DNA from: Clostridiales bacterium
Lineage (GTDB): Bacteria > Bacillota > Clostridia > Christensenellales > UBA1242
Direction of reading: 5' to 3'
Assembly (NCBI GenBank): GCA_003453435.1
Contig: DMLH01000083.1
Location: 1 to 6,396 of the forward strand
DNA: 6,396 nucleotides
Part shown: positions 1-5,752 of the stretch, one piece after another
Position numbering within the stretch: position 1 is the stretch's first letter
Layout: every line of letters starts with the position of its first letter
Made by a program: the position numbers and the translations under genes
Notes under the pieces: generated by a model
Database searches by the model: none
What the model was told of the DNA's origin: nothing
What the model saw: the letters and a program-made list of their open reading frames with translations, nothing else

Positions 1-1
1 T

Positions 2-1234
2 AAAACATATTACAAAGTTGAATTTATCACAGCGGTTTTAAATAACCGTTTAACAAAACCGGACGACTTAAAAAAATATATATTGTATGCAAAAACTGTT
101 GGCATAGATGTGTTGCCACCAGACATAAACAAATCACAAACTTATTTCAGCATTGAAAACGGTGCAATTAGACACGGTCTTGCTGCACTTAAAAATATGG
201 GTTACGCAATAACAGAAAAAATTATTGCCGAAAGAGAACAATTTGGTGATTATAAAGACTTGGTTGACTTAATTTCAAGAACCAACAAGTTTGGCTTAAA
301 TAAGCGTGGTATTGAAAGTTTAATTTTGAGTGGTGCGTTAGACTGTTTTGGAAAAACCAGAACACAACTTATGGCAGTTTTTGAACTTGTGCTTGAAAGA
401 ACTTCAAAAGATAGAAAGCAAGAGGCCACAGGGCAAATTAGTATGTTTACAACACTTCTTAAAAATGAACAAGCATTAACCAGTGTTGATTACCCTGAAA
501 TACCGGAATTTATAGAAACTGAAAAACTAAAAAAAGAAAAAGAGATTGTTGGAGTTTATGTTTCAGGTCATCCTTTAGATAAATTTTTAAATCGATTTGA
601 TCAATATACTTTTAATAGTTCAATGATTAAAAAAGATGCTGAAAATACTGATGAAGACGGCGAAGTTATAGAGCAGGAAGAAGATGAGCAGGTTAGTGAT
701 ATTTATGATGGCATGCCTGTTACATTTGGTGGAATAATTACAGAATTTAAAAAGACTTTCACAAGGCGTGATAATAAAGAAATGGCTATAATTAAGGTTG
801 AAGATTTATATGGCGACATAGACTGCTTGGTTTTCCCTAATGCCTATAAAAATTTAAAACCACTTTTAGAGGTTGACAAAATTGCTGTGTTTAGTGGCAA
901 AATTTCAATTAGAAGTGGCGAAGCGCCAGCAGTTTTGATAGATGATGTGCAGGAGTTAAACAGCGCAAGCAACCAAAATTTGCAAAATAACACCAGCGCA
1001 GTTAATAATTTGGATGCAAAAAAAATTTTGTACCTTCGTTTTGATGCTAATGATAAAGATACTATGAATAAGGTTTCCAAAATTTTAGATAATTACAATG
1101 GTGATATTGAGTGCAGGATTGTTGCACCAGCAACAAAAACAGTTTTTGTATATGAACATCCTATTATGGTTAACAATTTATTAATGTATGAACTCCAAAC
1201 AGTTTTGGATGAAAAGGATATAAAACTGATTTAA
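2..1234 (+). CDS. dnaE: DNA polymerase III subunit alpha, C-terminal part (5' end outside the window)
   Basis: This is the catalytic subunit of the replicative polymerase, which extends DNA while tethered to the beta clamp. The frame is open from base 2, so the start and the PHP and polymerase core lie upstream; about 410 residues are visible. In order one sees the end of the fingers region with the family motif VLPPDIN (nt 110-130), a tandem helix-hairpin-helix region (about nt 164-350, ending LILSGALDCFG), the internal clamp-binding motif QISMF (nt 434-448; E. coli has QADMF), the conserved VSGHPL (nt 560-577), an acidic linker (about nt 635-700), an OB fold (about nt 716-952) and a C-terminal domain beginning ILYLRF (nt 1025-1042). 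The presence of the OB fold and the last domain fits the long DnaE form rather than a shortened one. It ends 54 bases before pfkA with no terminator between. The family assignment is firm; the DnaE1/DnaE3 subtype cannot be settled without the N-terminal part. Confidence 0.96.
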   Translation, partial: KTYYKVEFITAVLNNRLTKPDDLKKYILYAKTVGIDVLPPDINKSQTYFSIENGAIRHGLAALKNMGYAITEKIIAEREQFGDYKDLVDLISRTNKFGLNKRGIESLILSGALDCFGKTRTQLMAVFELVLERTSKDRKQEATGQISMFTTLLKNEQALTSVDYPEIPEFIETEKLKKEKEIVGVYVSGHPLDKFLNRFDQYTFNSSMIKKDAENTDEDGEVIEQEEDEQVSDIYDGMPVTFGGIITEFKKTFTRRDNKEMAIIKVEDLYGDIDCLVFPNAYKNLKPLLEVDKIAVFSGKISIRSGEAPAVLIDDVQELNSASNQNLQNNTSAVNNLDAKKILYLRFDANDKDTMNKVSKILDNYNGDIECRIVAPATKTVFVYEHPIMVNNLLMYELQTVLDEKDIKLI

Positions 1235-1277
1235 AATTTTGCAAAGATTACATTAAATTAATAAATCTATTATATTT

Positions 1278-1283
1278 GAGGAG
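1278..1283 (+). promoter_or_regulatory. Ribosome binding site of pfkA
   Basis: GAGGAG lies 5 bases before the ATG at 1289 and fixes that start. No convincing -35/-10 pair is visible in the 54 bases after dnaE, so translation initiates independently on what is probably a dnaE-pfkA transcript. Confidence 0.8.
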
Positions 1284-1288
1284 ATTTT

Positions 1289-2233
1289 ATGAAAAAAATT
1301 ATGGTATTAACAAGCGGTGGCGATGCAAGTGGTATGAATGCATACATAAAGGCACTTGCAAAACTTTGCAAAAAAAATGATATTGAACTTGTTGCAAGTA
1401 TGTATGGATATCAAGGGCTTGTTGAAAACAGTATAAAACCACTATACTATGAGTATATGGGTGAAATTCAAAATTTGGGTGGCACAATAATTAAAACTTC
1501 ACGCAGTAAAGAGTTTATTACTGAGGAAGGCTTTAATAAGGCGCTTAAAAATTTAAAATCACAAAATATTGATTGTCTTGTTGTTGTGGGTGGAAATGGC
1601 ACATTTAATGGTGCTAAGGATTTAAGCAGTGCAGGTGTAAAAATTTTGGCAATTCCAGCAACCATTGATAATGATTTGGAATATACAGATAAAACAATTG
1701 GATACGATACAGCCTGTCAAAATGCTGTTGATGTAATTGTAAAAATAAAGCAAACAATGGACGCACTTGATAGGGGAACAATCGTTGAAGTTATGGGAAG
1801 ACATTGTTCCGATATTGCAGTACGCTCTGCAATTTTATGTGGCGCAGATATACTTATTACAGAAAATGAGGACTTTGAACATATACTGAAAAAAGTTAAT
1901 AATGTTATTGATGCAAAAAAAAGAAACCCTTTAATTGTTGTGCAAGAAAATATTTTGGATGTTAACGAATTAGCACATTTTTTAGAAGAAAAAAGCGGTA
2001 AAGAGTTTAGAGCAACAGTTATTGGATATTTGCAACGTGGAGGAGAGCCAACAGCCAATGATAAACTTTTGGCTATAAAATTTGCAGTTAAAACAATTGA
2101 ATGCATAACAAAAAACATATCGAGTCAGGCAATAGGTACAATTAATGATGAAATTTACTTGTTAGATATCGAAAAAGCTGTGCAACCAAAGTCGAAATCG
2201 AACAAATTATTAAATATTTATAAAAGTTTTTAA
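1289..2233 (+). CDS. pfkA: 6-phosphofructokinase, PfkA type, with altered active-site residues
   Basis: The family phosphorylates fructose 6-phosphate to fructose 1,6-bisphosphate in cytosolic glycolysis. At 314 aa it has about the usual bacterial length (about 320). Visible motifs are TSGGDASGMN (residues 8-17, nucleotide loop), R72, TIDND (125-129, with catalytic Asp127 and Asp129), R162, EVMGR (167-171), E220, R241 and QRGG (249-252). Gly104 is kept, which favours ATP over PPi as donor. Odd points, in E. coli numbering: Asp103, a Mg ligand, is Asn; Gly124 is Ala; His249, which contacts F6P, is Tyr (residue 247 here). At the effector site Arg21, Arg25 and Arg154 are Lys and Arg54 is Tyr. 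So either kinetics and regulation differ from E. coli, or this is a divergent paralogue. The start is fixed by GAGGAG at 1278-1283. It is probably co-transcribed with dnaE. Confidence 0.93.
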   Translation: MKKIMVLTSGGDASGMNAYIKALAKLCKKNDIELVASMYGYQGLVENSIKPLYYEYMGEIQNLGGTIIKTSRSKEFITEEGFNKALKNLKSQNIDCLVVVGGNGTFNGAKDLSSAGVKILAIPATIDNDLEYTDKTIGYDTACQNAVDVIVKIKQTMDALDRGTIVEVMGRHCSDIAVRSAILCGADILITENEDFEHILKKVNNVIDAKKRNPLIVVQENILDVNELAHFLEEKSGKEFRATVIGYLQRGGEPTANDKLLAIKFAVKTIECITKNISSQAIGTINDEIYLLDIEKAVQPKSKSNKLLNIYKSF

Positions 2234-2242
2234 AATTGGGTA

Positions 2243-2271
2243 TTGACAAATCAATTTTTACCTGCTAAAAT
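2243..2271 (+). promoter_or_regulatory. Strong sigma-A-type promoter of the 151-aa gene
   Basis: A perfect -35 TTGACA (2243-2248) and a -10 TAAAAT (2266-2271) are 17 bases apart, with TGC directly before the -10, which makes an extended -10. The expected transcript start is near 2278, giving a leader of about 17 bases that holds the AGGAG RBS (2284-2288). The stretch 2233-2250 matches 3363-3380 at 17 of 18 bases (see findings). Confidence 0.85.
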
Positions 2272-2294
2272 TTATTTATAGTTAGGAGATTATT

Positions 2295-2750
2295 ATGAAA
2301 GATTTAAATGTTTTAGAACAATTAAGAGGAAAAATTTGCAAAGTAGGAACTCACACCTATATACTTGAAGATAAAAAAGCTTACGTTGTTTCAAACGCTA
2401 AGAATGAAAGAATTGTTAAAGTGTTTGAAATCAATCCAAATGCAACGAAACCAGAAGATTCTATTCATTATGTTAAAGCACCTACAGCAAGTCAATATGC
2501 AAACGCACTTTTGAATTATATTATTAGAGATAACTCGGTAAATGAATCTAAAAAGGGTATTTACAGTTTAAGCATTGCAGATATTTACTATGAATTTTTG
2601 GATACAATAGCAGACTTGGAAATGGGAAGAACTGATTCTAAAAGTATAATTACTAAATTTGCACTTGACAAAAAGGACGAAACTTTGGTTGACTTAACCG
2701 AAAAAGTTGTTAAAAATTACAAAAAGGTTAAAGAAGTTTCAGTAAAGTAA
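2295..2750 (+). CDS. Protein of unknown function, 151 aa
   Basis: I do not recognise this protein. It is soluble-looking, with no signal peptide or membrane segment. The N-terminal third (about residues 10-60: GKICKVG, TYILEDKKAYVV, RIVKVFEI) has the alternation of beta strands. The rest (about 65-148) reads as helices, with an aromatic patch ADIYYEFLDTIADLEMG (residues 95-111) and a Lys-rich end. The start is well supported: AGGAG at 2284-2288 lies 6 bases before the ATG, under a near-consensus promoter. A terminator follows 8 bases after the stop, so it is a single-gene unit, apart from possible read-through from pfkA, since no terminator separates them. It is very likely a real, well-expressed gene; its role is open. 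Confidence 0.85.
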   Translation: MKDLNVLEQLRGKICKVGTHTYILEDKKAYVVSNAKNERIVKVFEINPNATKPEDSIHYVKAPTASQYANALLNYIIRDNSVNESKKGIYSLSIADIYYEFLDTIADLEMGRTDSKSIITKFALDKKDETLVDLTEKVVKNYKKVKEVSVK

Positions 2751-2757
2751 GAATGAT

Positions 2758-2786
2758 AAAAAACTACGAATTTCGTAGTTTTTTTA
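2758..2786. terminator. Bidirectional intrinsic terminator between convergent genes
   Basis: A 12-bp stem (2758-2769 with 2773-2784) around the loop ATT has a core ACTACGA/TCGTAGT. There is a T-run on the + strand (2779-2785) and, because of the A-run at 2758-2763, a U-run on the - strand transcript too. It sits 8 bases after the stop of the 151-aa gene and 3 bases from the stop of the convergent gene, so it probably serves both. Confidence 0.9.
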
Positions 2787-2788
2787 TA

Positions 2789-3211
2789 TTAATTTTCAAT
2801 TCTGTTATCACTTTCTTTATCTGTATCCGTTTCTGCTGAATGTTTTAAATCACTATTACTGTTAGTTATCTCTTTTTTTATTTCCTCTTTAATATCTTCT
2901 TTTAGTTTCATTTCTTTTGCAATTTTTTTGTCTTTTTCTAGTTTGTCTTCATCTTTTTTTGTAATTTGGTCAACAATTGGTTGCTCTTGTTTTTTTAATT
3001 TGTTTACTGTTAATCTTCCCTTATTTTTTATTATTACGTAAATTAAGTATATTGCTGCAATACCAACAACTATGTAAATAATTCTGCTAAAAATACTGCC
3101 TTGATACCCAAACAATCCCGCAACAAGGTCATATTGAAAAAAGCCTATAGAAAGCCAATTCATACTACCAAAAACAACAATAATAAAACAAATAATACTA
3201 ATCATACACAT
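2789..3211 (-). CDS. DUF378-type small membrane protein with a long charged C-terminal tail
   Basis: The N-terminal 62 residues match the DUF378 (YuzA-like) pattern: a first membrane helix (about 3-25) containing GSMNWLSIGFF, then QYDLVAGLFG (26-35), then SRIIYIVVG running into a second membrane helix (about 42-62). The function of the family is unknown. DUF378 proteins are normally about 60-80 aa; this one adds about 78 residues (63-140), hydrophilic and rich in Lys, Glu and Asp, with a helical or coiled-coil look around 85-116 and a Ser/Thr/Asp/Glu-rich end. The tail probably lies in the cytoplasm, by the positive-inside rule (KNKGR directly after helix 2). The start is either the ATG at 3211 or that at 3205; neither has a visible SD, and an in-frame stop at 3262-3260 limits extension. 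It converges on the 151-aa gene and shares its terminator. Confidence 0.82.
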   Translation of the reverse strand: MCMISIICFIIVVFGSMNWLSIGFFQYDLVAGLFGYQGSIFSRIIYIVVGIAAIYLIYVIIKNKGRLTVNKLKKQEQPIVDQITKKDEDKLEKDKKIAKEMKLKEDIKEEIKKEITNSNSDLKHSAETDTDKESDNRIEN

Positions 3212-3307
3212 ATTTTTTGCAATTTTTTTTAAAATATTAATATTACAACTTTTTTTAGTTTACTTAAAAATTTGTTTGTTATTATTAAAAAAAATATTTA
3301 TTTTTTC

Positions 3308-3337
3308 ATAATATTTTACTAATTAATGTGCAAGCAA
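3308..3337 (-). promoter_or_regulatory. Possible promoter of the DUF378-type gene
   Basis: On the - strand, TTGCTT (3337-3332) and TATTAT (3313-3308) are 18 bases apart, which would give a leader of about 90 bases. The -35 fits poorly and the region is so AT-rich that -10 boxes arise by chance. The rest of the gap 3212-3418 holds AT-rich runs and the promoter of the next + strand gene; I see no RNA gene in it. Confidence 0.25.
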
Positions 3338-3372
3338 GTTGTCTTTTAACAAAAAATCTTTCAAATTGAGTA

Positions 3373-3401
3373 TTGACAAAGTATACATATTAATGTATAA
3401 T
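3373..3401 (+). promoter_or_regulatory. Perfect-consensus sigma-A promoter of the 402-aa gene
   Basis: TTGACA (3373-3378) and TATAAT (3396-3401) are exactly 17 bases apart, the full consensus. The expected transcript start is near 3408, so the leader would be only about 10 bases and would begin at the RBS itself (GAGAGG, 3408-3413). The upstream bases 3363-3380 nearly repeat those of the promoter at 2243. Confidence 0.9.
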
Positions 3402-3418
3402 TACCGTGAGAGGTAAGT

Positions 3419-4627
3419 ATGGGTATTGTTGATTTATTTAGTAAGTTGAAAAGTAAAAGAGGTGAAAAGAAGGTTTCATTAGAGGAAACAAAATATAACT
3501 CTTTAAGTTTGGATGAACAAAAAGTTTTCGTAAATAAAATTATGGAATTAAGTGATGCTAAACTTAAAAAGTATATTGAAAAGAGACCTTTTGATTTGGC
3601 ACATATAATGGACAAGGTTGATGAAAGAGACTACATGGGTCTTATTGATATTGCAACAAAAAAAGGTGCAAGTGTTGTAGATCTTGTGGGTAAAAATCCA
3701 AACATCAGCGATAAAGATATTATTAATGCTGGCGTTAAAAATCAACCAAGCATCATATACGGAAACGGTATGCCTAAAATGTATAAGGATATGATTACAG
3801 CCAACACTTTAATAACATTGTTCTTAAGTGACCCAGCAGTTGTATTAAGTGGATGTAAAGAACTTGGCTCTAGTGTAGAAGTTAGAGGCGTTAAAAAAGA
3901 TGGACAGGAATATGTAAAACACCCAACACTTAAGACACAACTTTTAAGAGCAATCAACCTTTACATGAGACCAGAAATATATAAGAAAAACGGTTTTGAT
4001 GATTTTGCAAAATCAATAGCAGATAGAGTAAATGGCGCTGAATTTGTTAAAGCATTAGAAAATATGACATCATTACTTGCCACTGCTGGTAATGAGGTTT
4101 TAACAAGAACTCCAGAAAAAGCAAAAAGTTCATCAGCAAGCACACTTCATAATTGGAACAACAGAGTTGCTCACAAACTTCCAAAACTTGCAAAATCAGA
4201 AGTTAAGAAAGTTAAAGCACTTAAAGATTCAAAATTACAAGTTGTTCGTAGTAAATGGTACAAACTTTTGTGTGGTTTGTTAAGCAATCCAGCAATCAAC
4301 TCATTTACAGAACGTGAAAAAGTTAGTCTTGTAAAAGATTGTATTACAGTTATTCCAGAAATTTATTATGATTTAATATCATTAAATTTAAAAGATATAG
4401 CCGAAAAATCTGTAATTCAATATTCTGCGTATAAGACATTTAAGTCTTTAAAAATGCATGATGAAGCCAAAGGTTTGCTTGAATATCTTGGCGAAAAAGA
4501 AAGTAAAAAGGTTGTTGCAAGCACAAAAGCAGTTGCAAAAAGAAAGGCAAACAAAAAACCTGCTCAAGTTGAAGTTAAAGATAAAGAAACTAAAGAAGAA
4601 TTACTGCTTGACAGAAACAAGTATTAA
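3419..4627 (+). CDS. Protein of unknown function, 402 aa, with a Lys-rich tail
   Basis: I do not recognise this protein. It has no signal peptide or clear membrane segment and reads as mostly helical. Residues 30-105 look like short paired helices (LDEQKVFVNKIMEL, FDLAHIMDKV, DYMGLIDIATKKG, SVVDLVGKNP), somewhat like helical-repeat proteins. A central part (about 110-225) contains ITLFLSDPAVVLSG (132-145) and LLRAINLYMRPEIYKKNGF (175-193). Residues 228-275 are a Ser/Lys-rich stretch with NWNNRVAHKLPKL (245-257). Residues 280-362 form another helical part, and the end (363-390) is strongly basic and low in complexity. The basic stretches could bind nucleic acid, but that is only inference. The ATG at 3419 is set by GAGAGGT just upstream. 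Promoter and terminator make it a single-gene unit with strong expected expression. Confidence 0.87.
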   Translation: MGIVDLFSKLKSKRGEKKVSLEETKYNSLSLDEQKVFVNKIMELSDAKLKKYIEKRPFDLAHIMDKVDERDYMGLIDIATKKGASVVDLVGKNPNISDKDIINAGVKNQPSIIYGNGMPKMYKDMITANTLITLFLSDPAVVLSGCKELGSSVEVRGVKKDGQEYVKHPTLKTQLLRAINLYMRPEIYKKNGFDDFAKSIADRVNGAEFVKALENMTSLLATAGNEVLTRTPEKAKSSSASTLHNWNNRVAHKLPKLAKSEVKKVKALKDSKLQVVRSKWYKLLCGLLSNPAINSFTEREKVSLVKDCITVIPEIYYDLISLNLKDIAEKSVIQYSAYKTFKSLKMHDEAKGLLEYLGEKESKKVVASTKAVAKRKANKKPAQVEVKDKETKEELLLDRNKY

Positions 4628-4631
4628 AATA

Positions 4632-4663
4632 AAAAAAACTACAAGTAAAATTGTAGTTTTTTT
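4632..4663. terminator. Intrinsic terminator after the 402-aa gene, probably bidirectional
   Basis: A 13-bp stem (4632-4644 with 4651-4663) encloses the loop GTAAAA; the core is ACTACAA/TTGTAGT, followed by seven T. The A-run 4631-4638 would give a U-run on the - strand as well, so it can also stop transcripts of the convergent gene that ends at 4733. The arms AAAAAACTAC and GTAGTTTTTT are the same as in the terminator at 2758. Confidence 0.88.
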
Positions 4664-4732
4664 GTGATTTTTCTTTGTATTTAAGTAAAATTAAATTTAT
4701 GAATTAAAAAAATACCATTAAATATATTGTTC

Positions 4733-4993
4733 TTAAGGTAAAAGTTCAACGGTGAAAGATGTAAATTCAGTACTGTCAACAAAATCACTTTCAATAAATT
4801 TAACCCTATTAAAATTGTTAAAAGTTATGTAATGTGAAGTTAAAAGCATTGGCGTCTCAATTTTTAGTTCATTGCATATAACTTCAATGTATGCATGCAA
4901 AAACTTAACGTCAAAATCCTGTTCAAACTTAAAAGTTTGGTGCTTTATTATTCTGTTGTTTTCATCATATTCTTTTGCCCACAATCTAAACAT
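4733..4993 (-). CDS. Small protein of unknown function, 86 aa (MFRLWAK start)
   Basis: The protein begins MFRLWAKEYDENNRIIKH and continues with alternating strand-like and helical parts: HAYIEVICNELKIETP (33-48), SHYITFNNFNRVKFIESDF (53-71) and a final strand SFTVELLP. From memory it resembles small uncharacterised Bacillota proteins that start RLWAK, have a middle helix with a conserved C/E pattern and a late F...R.F...DF motif; I could not check this. It is soluble, with no signal peptide. The ATG at 4993 has no SD; a TATGTT box ends 11 bases upstream. It converges on the 402-aa gene and is transcribed divergently from greA. It is more likely real than a shadow because no other gene overlaps it and the composition looks like protein, but function is unknown. 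Confidence 0.72.
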   Translation of the reverse strand: MFRLWAKEYDENNRIIKHQTFKFEQDFDVKFLHAYIEVICNELKIETPMLLTSHYITFNNFNRVKFIESDFVDSTEFTSFTVELLP

Positions 4994-5118
4994 ACATTAA
5001 TGTTAACATAATTTGATTGATTTAACAATTAAAATAGAATAACAAGTTTGTGTCTTTATAAATAAATAATTAGACATTAAAATAATTTTTTTGCATATTA
5101 TATTTTGATAATAATTTG

Positions 5119-5147
5119 TTGACAAACTTTTTTAAATGTGATATTTT
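5119..5147 (+). promoter_or_regulatory. Extended -10 promoter of greA
   Basis: TTGACA (5119-5124) lies 17 bases before TATTTT (5142-5147), with TGA directly before the -10 (TGn extension). The expected transcript start is near 5154, leaving a leader of about 65 bases. The rest of the gap from 4994 is AT-rich, with no gene visible. Confidence 0.8.
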
Positions 5148-5155
5148 TATATGCG

Positions 5156-5207
5156 TTGATAAAAAGTTTGCAAGTTCAGGGTGAATTTGCGTCATTTTTT
5201 TTATCAA
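5156..5207 (+). promoter_or_regulatory. Two-tier hairpin in the greA leader, possible attenuator
   Basis: An inner stem GCAAGTTCA (5170-5178) pairs with TGAATTTGC (5182-5190) around the loop GGG, 9 bp with one G-U pair. An outer helix TTGATAAAAA (5156-5165) pairs perfectly with TTTTTATCAA (5198-5207). Eight T (5195-5202) begin 4 bases after the inner stem, so the inner hairpin alone resembles an intrinsic terminator, while the outer helix would hide that U-run. The fold ends 2 bases before GGAGG. The pairing is seen; attenuation or RBS control is inference. Confidence 0.6.
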
Positions 5208-5209
5208 TT

Positions 5210-5214
5210 GGAGG
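5210..5214 (+). promoter_or_regulatory. Ribosome binding site that sets the greA start
   Basis: GGAGG lies 4 bases before the ATG at 5219 and decides for that start over a possible in-frame GTG at 5138, which lies within the promoter. It directly abuts the leader hairpin, so opening of the outer helix could affect ribosome access. Confidence 0.85.
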
Positions 5215-5218
5215 AAAT

Positions 5219-5689
5219 ATGGAAGAAATATTTTTAACACCGGAAGGTTTAGAAGATACAAAAAAAGAACTTGAAAGATTAAAAACAGTTGAAAGAATTA
5301 ATGTTGCCAAGATGATTGGTGAAGCAAAAAGTTATGGTGATCTTAGTGAAAATTCAGAGTATGATGCAGCAAAAATAAAAGAAGCACAACTCGAACTTAA
5401 AATTTTGGAACTTGAAAACAGAGTTAAAAATGCCAAAATAATTTCTAAAGATTCTTTAAACACAAAAGTAGTAGGTGTAGGTTCAAAAGTTACTCTTTAT
5501 GATGAAGAGTTTGATGAAGAAGTTAAGTATACACTTATGGGTTCAACAGATAGCGACCCAGCAAATGGCATTATTAGCAATTCAAGCCCACTTGGCGCTG
5601 CAATACTTGGCCAAAAAGTTGGCGCAACCGTAACTGTTAACACACCAGCAGGCGAAGCAACTTACAAAATTGTTAAAATTGAATTGTAA
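5219..5689 (+). CDS. greA: Transcription elongation factor GreA
   Basis: GreA enters the secondary channel of RNA polymerase and stimulates cleavage of the RNA 3' end in backtracked complexes, so that elongation can resume. At 156 aa it has the normal length (E. coli 158). The N-terminal antiparallel coiled coil (about residues 8-75) carries at its tip the motif GDLSENSEYDAA (40-51), with the two catalytic acids Asp41 and Glu44 in the same places as in E. coli. The C-terminal FKBP-like domain includes ISNSSPLGAAILGQKVGATV (119-138) and the last strand TYKIVKIEL. It has its own extended -10 promoter, a structured leader and a terminator 33 bases after the stop, so it is a single-gene unit, unlike the greA-lysS arrangement of many Bacillota. 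The start at 5219 is supported by GGAGG and by the family N-terminus. Confidence 0.97.
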   Translation: MEEIFLTPEGLEDTKKELERLKTVERINVAKMIGEAKSYGDLSENSEYDAAKIKEAQLELKILELENRVKNAKIISKDSLNTKVVGVGSKVTLYDEEFDEEVKYTLMGSTDSDPANGIISNSSPLGAAILGQKVGATVTVNTPAGEATYKIVKIEL

Positions 5690-5722
5690 TTGAGTTCTTA
5701 AATAAAAAAAACTGAATATTTT

Positions 5723-5752
5723 AAAATTCATCATGCATATGATGAATTTTTT
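5723..5752 (+). terminator. Intrinsic terminator of greA
   Basis: A perfect 12-bp stem, 5723-5734 with 5739-5750 (AAAATTCATCAT/ATGATGAATTTT), encloses the loop GCAT and is followed by T to 5752. It lies 33 bases after the greA stop. A 12-base direct repeat, TGAATATTTTAA, flanks it at 5713-5724 and 5757-5768. Confidence 0.85.

Noticed and set aside
83..85. TTG as the start of the DnaE reading frame
   Set aside because: The frame is open to base 2 and the residues before it (YYKVEFITAVLNNRLT) match DnaE, so the gene simply begins upstream of the window.
1239..1273. Separate promoter for pfkA (TTGCAA with TATTAT)
   Set aside because: The spacing is 23 bases, and no -35 fits at 17 bases; read-through from dnaE is simpler.
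1717..2118. Long open frame on the - strand within pfkA (133 codons)
   Set aside because: It lies wholly opposite the well-supported pfkA, has no family motif and is Ser/Phe/Ile-rich as antisense frames in AT-rich genes are.
3233..3244. Palindrome AATATTAATATT in the gap before the 402-aa gene
   Set aside because: Pure A/T sequence without a U-run or a second copy; composition explains it.
4458..4667. Open frame of 69 codons on the + strand over the end of the 402-aa gene
   Set aside because: An out-of-frame Lys/Leu-rich reading of the low-complexity tail that runs through the terminator.
5000..5009. Perfect 10-bp palindrome ATGTTAACAT just upstream of the 86-aa gene, as an operator
   Set aside because: Palindromes of this length are expected several times by chance in a window this AT-rich, and no second copy was found near.
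5138..5218. Longer greA start (27 extra codons from GTG at 5138)
   Set aside because: The extension covers the -10 box and the leader hairpin, has no SD, and does not resemble GreA; GGAGG and the family N-terminus support the ATG at 5219.
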